From Candidatus Vesicomyidisocius sp. Agig_15_S12 (lineage in GTDB: Bacteria > Pseudomonadota > Gammaproteobacteria > PS1 > Pseudothioglobaceae), in the NCBI GenBank assembly GCA_021730225.1, contig CP072532.1, positions 83,230 to 147,229 on the forward strand: 64,000 nt of DNA, given 5' to 3'. Shown here piece after piece: positions 60,054-64,000 of this stretch; the stretch's first letter is position 1, and each line of letters begins with the position of its first letter. The translations under genes were made by a program, and so were the position numbers. Under the pieces are notes generated by a model. The model saw only the letters and a program-made list of their open reading frames with translations. It had not been told where the DNA came from and made no database searches.

Positions 60054-61238
60054 TTATTGAATTGTCACTCTTGCGAATTTTCGTTTTCCTACTTGATAAA
60101 CGTTTGTGCTAGTTGTTGGTTCAAAGTTTTTATTTGTGATTTTAATGTTATTGATTTTAACACCACCTTGTTCAATCATTTGGTATGCGTTTGAGGTGCT
60201 AAAGCAAAGTCCAGTATCTTTGAGTAAATTAGCAATTTTTATGCCAGCTTTAAAGCTAAATTCATTCATTTTATTAGGAATCTGATTTTTACTAAAACGA
60301 TTAATAAAATTTTGTTGTGCTTGTTTAGCGACATCGGCCTTATAGAAGCGAGTAACAATCTCATTAGCTAGGACAAATTTAATATCTCTTGGATTTTTAC
60401 CATGTACTATTGTTTGTTTTAAATCGGTAATTGCTTCTAAACTTTGGAAACTTAATAATTCAAAATAACGCCACATTAAATCATCAGAAATTGACATAAT
60501 TTTGCCAAACATTTCATCAGGTAAAGCATTAATACCAATGTAGTTATCTAATGATTTTGACATTTTTTGTACGCCGTCTAGTCCTTCTAAAATTGGCATG
60601 GTAAGTATGACCTGCTGCTCTTGTCCTGCTTGTTTTTGTAGTTCTCTACCTACTAATAAGTTAAATTTTTGGTCAGTGCCGCCTATTTCTACATCACTTT
60701 GTAATTCAACAGAATCATTACCTTGAATTAAAGGATATAAAAATTCGTGTGTAGAAATGGATTGTCCTGATTTGTAACGTTTGGAAAAGTCATCACGTTC
60801 TAATATTCTGGCAATTGTTTGTTTACTTGCGAGTTGGATAAATTCTATTGGTTTCATTTTATCCATCCACTGAAAGTTAAAAACAATCTTAGTTTTATTT
60901 TTATCTAAGATTTTGAATATTTGCTTGGTGTAGCTTTTGGCGTTTTCTTGAACCTGTTTTTTTGAGAGTGGTGGGCGAGTTTTACTTTTACCTGTTGGAT
61001 CTCCAATCATGGCAGTGAAATCACCAATTAAAAATAATATTTCATGACCTAAATTTTGTAATTGTTTGAGTTTATTGATTATAACGGTATGCCCCAAATG
61101 TAAGTCAGGTGTGGTTGGGTCAAAACCTGCTTTGATACGTAGTGGTTTGTCTTTTTTGAGTTTTTCCTTGAGCTCGTGAAATGGTAATATCTCATCAGTG
61201 CCACGTGTAAAAATGGTTAGTGTTTGTTCTATGTTCAA
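60054..61238 (-). CDS. tyrS: Tyrosyl-tRNA synthetase
   Basis: A 394-residue class I synthetase. H47-L-G-H50 is the HIGH box in [11 protein letters not shown], and KMSKS lies in [12 protein letters not shown]; the C-terminal S4-like domain ([12 protein letters not shown]) is present. The motif LHLGHTV and overall length fit the TyrRZ type. It overlaps nothing but starts 5 bases after proA ends. Confidence 0.96.
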   Translation of the reverse strand: MNIEQTLTIFTRGTDEILPFHELKEKLKKDKPLRIKAGFDPTTPDLHLGHTVIINKLKQLQNLGHEILFLIGDFTAMIGDPTGKSKTRPPLSKKQVQENAKSYTKQIFKILDKNKTKIVFNFQWMDKMKPIEFIQLASKQTIARILERDDFSKRYKSGQSISTHEFLYPLIQGNDSVELQSDVEIGGTDQKFNLLVGRELQKQAGQEQQVILTMPILEGLDGVQKMSKSLDNYIGINALPDEMFGKIMSISDDLMWRYFELLSFQSLEAITDLKQTIVHGKNPRDIKFVLANEIVTRFYKADVAKQAQQNFINRFSKNQIPNKMNEFSFKAGIKIANLLKDTGLCFSTSNAYQMIEQGGVKINNIKITNKNFEPTTSTNVYQVGKRKFARVTIQ

Positions 61239-61243
61239 ATCTT

Positions 61244-62503
61244 TTATTGTCTGATATGCCCGTCACCTAGGACGATAAACTTTTGTGAAGTCAAGCCTTC
61301 TAAACCAACAGGGCCGCGTACATGGAGTTTATCAGTACTAATGCCGATTTCTCCACCTAGTCCATACTCAAAACCATCAGCAAAGCTAGTGGAAGCGTTA
61401 ATCATAACCGATGAGGAGTTTACTTCTGTAATAAAACGACGTGAACGAGTATAGTTTTCACTCACAATTGATTCGGTGTGATTTGAACTATATTTATCAA
61501 TATGTTTAATGGCCTCGCTCATTGATTTAACTATACGAATAGATAAAATTGCATCTAAATATTCTGTCTTCCAATCTTCTGCAGTGGCTGAAATGATTGT
61601 ATTTGATAGTTTTACAGTTTCTGTACAGCCTCGTAATTCCACTCCTTTTGCTAAGTATTGTGTAATTAGTTCTGGCAATATTTTATCTGCTACTGAGCTG
61701 TGTACCAATAATGTCTCAGTAGCATTGCACACACCATAACGGCGAGTCTTGGCATTAAAGGCAATGCTAATAGCTTTTTGTTTATCAGCATCTTTATCAA
61801 TATAAGTATGACAAATACCGTCCAAATGTTTGATAATAGGTATTTTAGCGCTGTTACTAATGGCCTTAAGTAGGCCTTTACCACCTCTAGGGATAATAGC
61901 ATCAACATAATCACTTGCTTTGACTAGCTCAATAACAGCTTTACGATCTTGAGTGTTAATAAGTTGAGCACAATTTTCATTAAGTCCTGCTTGTGTTATA
62001 CTTTGTTTGACACAGGTATACAGAGCATGATTAGAGTGAACAGTTTCTGATCCGCCACGTAGGATAATGCTATTTCCTGATTTTAAACAAAGCGCTACTG
62101 CATCAATTGTAACATTAGGCCTAGATTCATAAATAACACCTATCACACCAAGTGATACGCGCATTTTACCCACTTGGATGCCACTTGCTTGGTATTTTAA
62201 ATCTGTAATTTCACCAATAGGGTCCGGTAGATTAGCAATTTGATTTAAGCTTTTAATAATGTTATTAAGACGTATATTATCAAGCATCAGTCTATCAAGT
62301 AGTGCTATGTTTAGTCCTATATTTTTACCATTAGTAAGGTCTTTTTCATTAGCTTTCAGAATACTCGTTCTATTTTGGTCAATTTGATTGGCGATATTGA
62401 TTAGTGCATTATTCTTAGCTACTGTTGTAGTACCACGTAATGTTTTTGCAGCGTTTTTTGCATTTTTACCTAATAAGGTAATTAGATTTTTTATTGAGTC
62501 CAT
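61244..62503 (-). CDS. proA: Glutamate-5-semialdehyde dehydrogenase (gamma-glutamyl phosphate reductase)
   Basis: A 419-residue aldehyde-dehydrogenase-fold enzyme of proline synthesis. It has [35 protein letters not shown], the cysteine segment HLDGICHTY, and [21 protein letters not shown] near the C-terminus. It works before proC (46409); proB is not in the window. It overlaps holA by 13 bases. Confidence 0.96.
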   Translation of the reverse strand: MDSIKNLITLLGKNAKNAAKTLRGTTTVAKNNALINIANQIDQNRTSILKANEKDLTNGKNIGLNIALLDRLMLDNIRLNNIIKSLNQIANLPDPIGEITDLKYQASGIQVGKMRVSLGVIGVIYESRPNVTIDAVALCLKSGNSIILRGGSETVHSNHALYTCVKQSITQAGLNENCAQLINTQDRKAVIELVKASDYVDAIIPRGGKGLLKAISNSAKIPIIKHLDGICHTYIDKDADKQKAISIAFNAKTRRYGVCNATETLLVHSSVADKILPELITQYLAKGVELRGCTETVKLSNTIISATAEDWKTEYLDAILSIRIVKSMSEAIKHIDKYSSNHTESIVSENYTRSRRFITEVNSSSVMINASTSFADGFEYGLGGEIGISTDKLHVRGPVGLEGLTSQKFIVLGDGHIRQ

Positions 62504-63510
62504 TGTATTTCCCCAGCTAAACTTAGTAATAATGTATGTAGTTCATCAATTACATTAAGATTATCCATGTTTTTGATTGAACGGTCAATACATCCTAGTG
62601 ATAATAATATTTTTTGAAAGTATTGATAAGAATGGTGCTTTAATGCATTGGTAATAATAGGTTTTCTTGTGTTCCAAACTTGATGGTTTTGCAAAACTAT
62701 ATTAGTGTCTTTAACTTGTCTAAGTTCAATTGACATTTTAGTTATTAATTTAATTTCTAAGTATAAAGCATGGCTTAGTTGAATTGGCATGATTGTATTA
62801 GAGATTAAGGTTTGATAAATTTTATTAACTTGATTACTTTTACCAAATAAAGCTGCATCAATTAAATCATAAATGGTGTATTTAGATTGTTGATTAGCTT
62901 GTTTAAGATATTCTTGAGTATTAATTTTGCCATTTGGGTAGGCTATTTTTAGTTTTTGAATTTCTTGCATAGAGGCAGTCAAATTACCCTCCGTGTGAAA
63001 AGCGATATTTTGTGCAATTTCTGTATTATTCTTAAGCCCTAATTCTGTCATTTGTTTTGTAATCCAACCAACTAAATGATTATTTTGTACTTCAAAATGC
63101 TGGATAAGACTACTAGTTTGTTCTAGTATTTTGAACCATTTGCTTTTTTGTTGTGCTATGTTTAATTTTTCAGTAGATATAATTAATAAAATATCATTGG
63201 GTAAAGTGCTGATAATTTCAACTAGGTTATTAGTACCTTTAACACCAATTTTACCTGTTTTTAATCGGCATTCAATAATACGTTTTGGTGAAAAAAGTGA
63301 GGAAGTTGAGACTTCTTCAAAAATCTGATTCCAATCAAAGTTACTATCAATTTCAAAACTTATTTTTTCATCAAACTGTTTTTGTTTTGCTGCTTTCTTT
63401 ATTTGTTCTAAACTTTGTTCAATGAGCAATATTTCAGCGCCAAAAACAAAATAAATAGCATCAAGTTTGTTGGCTAATTGAGTATTAAGTTGTTGAGGTC
63501 TAATTTTCAT
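62491..63510 (-). CDS. holA: DNA polymerase III subunit delta
   Basis: A 339-residue clamp-loader subunit. The N-terminus [26 protein letters not shown] and the middle segment [16 protein letters not shown] (GNLLAxxQE-type) are typical of HolA; the rest is divergent as usual. It opens the beta clamp. The gene lies between lptE and proA, and the lptE-holA order is conserved in many gammaproteobacteria. Confidence 0.93.
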   Translation of the reverse strand: MKIRPQQLNTQLANKLDAIYFVFGAEILLIEQSLEQIKKAAKQKQFDEKISFEIDSNFDWNQIFEEVSTSSLFSPKRIIECRLKTGKIGVKGTNNLVEIISTLPNDILLIISTEKLNIAQQKSKWFKILEQTSSLIQHFEVQNNHLVGWITKQMTELGLKNNTEIAQNIAFHTEGNLTASMQEIQKLKIAYPNGKINTQEYLKQANQQSKYTIYDLIDAALFGKSNQVNKIYQTLISNTIMPIQLSHALYLEIKLITKMSIELRQVKDTNIVLQNHQVWNTRKPIITNALKHHSYQYFQKILLSLGCIDRSIKNMDNLNVIDELHTLLLSLAGEIQWTQ

Positions 63511-63952
63511 TAAGCTTGTATAAGATTCTCAATAATTGTCTGATAATTAAACGACGTAATTGTTGGTAACCTTCTTCAATTTGAATTCTATTTGCTTGGT
63601 ATGCGCCCATTTTACTTAAGTATGTGTTAGCACTGAAAGTTTTAGATAGCAATAGTTTTTTGTTATGATTAAAGACTTTAATAGGTATGTTTAGGTTTAA
63701 TGTATAACTACTAGCTTCATTACTTGAAGTATATGAAATAGTTCGTTGATTTTGAATTTCATTATCCACCTGAATAACTAGAATTTTATGCATACTTTGA
63801 TTAAAATGTTTTTGCAATTCATTAGCAAAAATATTATTACGGTTACTGGTGATAGAGGCATTTATTGTTAAACTTGTATATGGTGTATGAAATCCACAAG
63901 AACTAAGGATCGTTACCATAATCATAGTAGCTAATAAGTTGATTTTTAACAT
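63500..63952 (-). CDS. lptE: LPS-assembly lipoprotein LptE
   Basis: A 150-residue lipoprotein: hydrophobic start, lipobox LSSC at about 16-19, then GFHTPY, which matches the CGFHLRG start of mature LptE. The beta-rich body (YTLNLNIPIKVFNHNKKLL) also fits. LptE plugs the LptD barrel in the outer membrane. Its end overlaps holA by 11 bases. The gene usually preceding it, leuS, should lie beyond the window edge, but I could not see its end. Confidence 0.88.
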   Translation of the reverse strand: MLKINLLATMIMVTILSSCGFHTPYTSLTINASITSNRNNIFANELQKHFNQSMHKILVIQVDNEIQNQRTISYTSSNEASSYTLNLNIPIKVFNHNKKLLLSKTFSANTYLSKMGAYQANRIQIEEGYQQLRRLIIRQLLRILYKLNEN

Positions 63953-64000
63953 GATTCAAAAGTACTTATTTAATGTAAATTAAGAATTATGGCAGAATTT

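Overview
The window reads as a block of a small, very AT-rich gammaproteobacterial chromosome, most likely a thiotrophic intracellular symbiont of vesicomyid clams (the Ca. Ruthia / Ca. Vesicomyosocius lineage, sister to SUP05/Thioglobus). The evidence is the sat-aprM-aprB-aprA sulfur-oxidation locus, a DsrS-like protein, a proton-pumping pyrophosphatase next to a PPi-dependent phosphofructokinase, cbb3-oxidase assembly genes, and a near absence of regulators and mobile elements. Many long non-coding stretches look like eroded genes. The assignment comes from gene content and protein similarity recalled by eye, not from a search.

Layout. 1-1 kb: end of ccoG and ccoH (cbb3 oxidase maturation). 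1.4-10.8 kb: znuC (reverse), polA, argS, and an AddA-like helicase-nuclease, separated by decayed DNA. 11.7-13.2 kb: thiE and an enlarged lptC that diverge from overlapping start codons. 13.5-18.3 kb: sat, aprM, aprB, aprA, closed by a clear terminator. 18.3-19.6 kb: three small genes, one a SlyD/FKBP-like isomerase. 19.6-24.6 kb (reverse): hppA, adk, PPi-phosphofructokinase, YfcE-like phosphoesterase. 25-29 kb: cysS, peroxiredoxin, rubredoxin, leuB. 29.7-32.3 kb: a broken metallo-beta-lactamase-fold gene, nudE and relics. 32.3-36.6 kb: a tiny LptM-like lipoprotein, lysA, yhbY, lpxB, nadC and convergent cysQ. 37.5-44.3 kb (reverse): pepP, trpD, orn, ispE, tRNA-Gln, prs, rpoD, tRNA-Ile2/Met(CAU). 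44.3-46.1 kb: an 87-nt perfect inverted repeat, an rsmE pseudogene and a dsrS-like gene cut by an in-frame stop. 46.4-49.2 kb: proC, gph, bioA. 49.9-54.6 kb: priA, ybeY, tilS, accA. 54.8-59 kb: ccoS, a DUF47 protein, pit, an IbaG/BolA protein, a RhlE-type helicase and a small secreted protein. 59.7-64 kb (reverse): tmRNA, tyrS, proA, holA, lptE.

How the genes work together. AprBAM oxidises sulfite with AMP to APS. Sat turns APS plus PPi into ATP and sulfate. HppA, PPi-PFK and Adk lie within 6 kb of that locus, so sulfur-derived energy, pyrophosphate, adenylate balance and sugar-phosphate flux (with Gph for phosphoglycolate salvage) are plausibly linked. The biosynthetic genes (lysA, leuB, proA/proC, trpD, bioA, nadC, thiE, ispE, prs) fit a symbiont that supplies nutrients to its host.

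The most interesting signals are those of genome erosion: a Pol I whose proofreading site has lost two catalytic aspartates; dsrS split by a TAA; rsmE decaying next to a palindrome made from its own 5' sequence; an MBL-fold gene with two one-base deletions; a decayed partial copy of the CAU tRNA; and ispE reading through into tRNA-Gln. I did not find a wholly new multi-gene system. The best candidate for undescribed function is the three-gene cluster just downstream of aprA.
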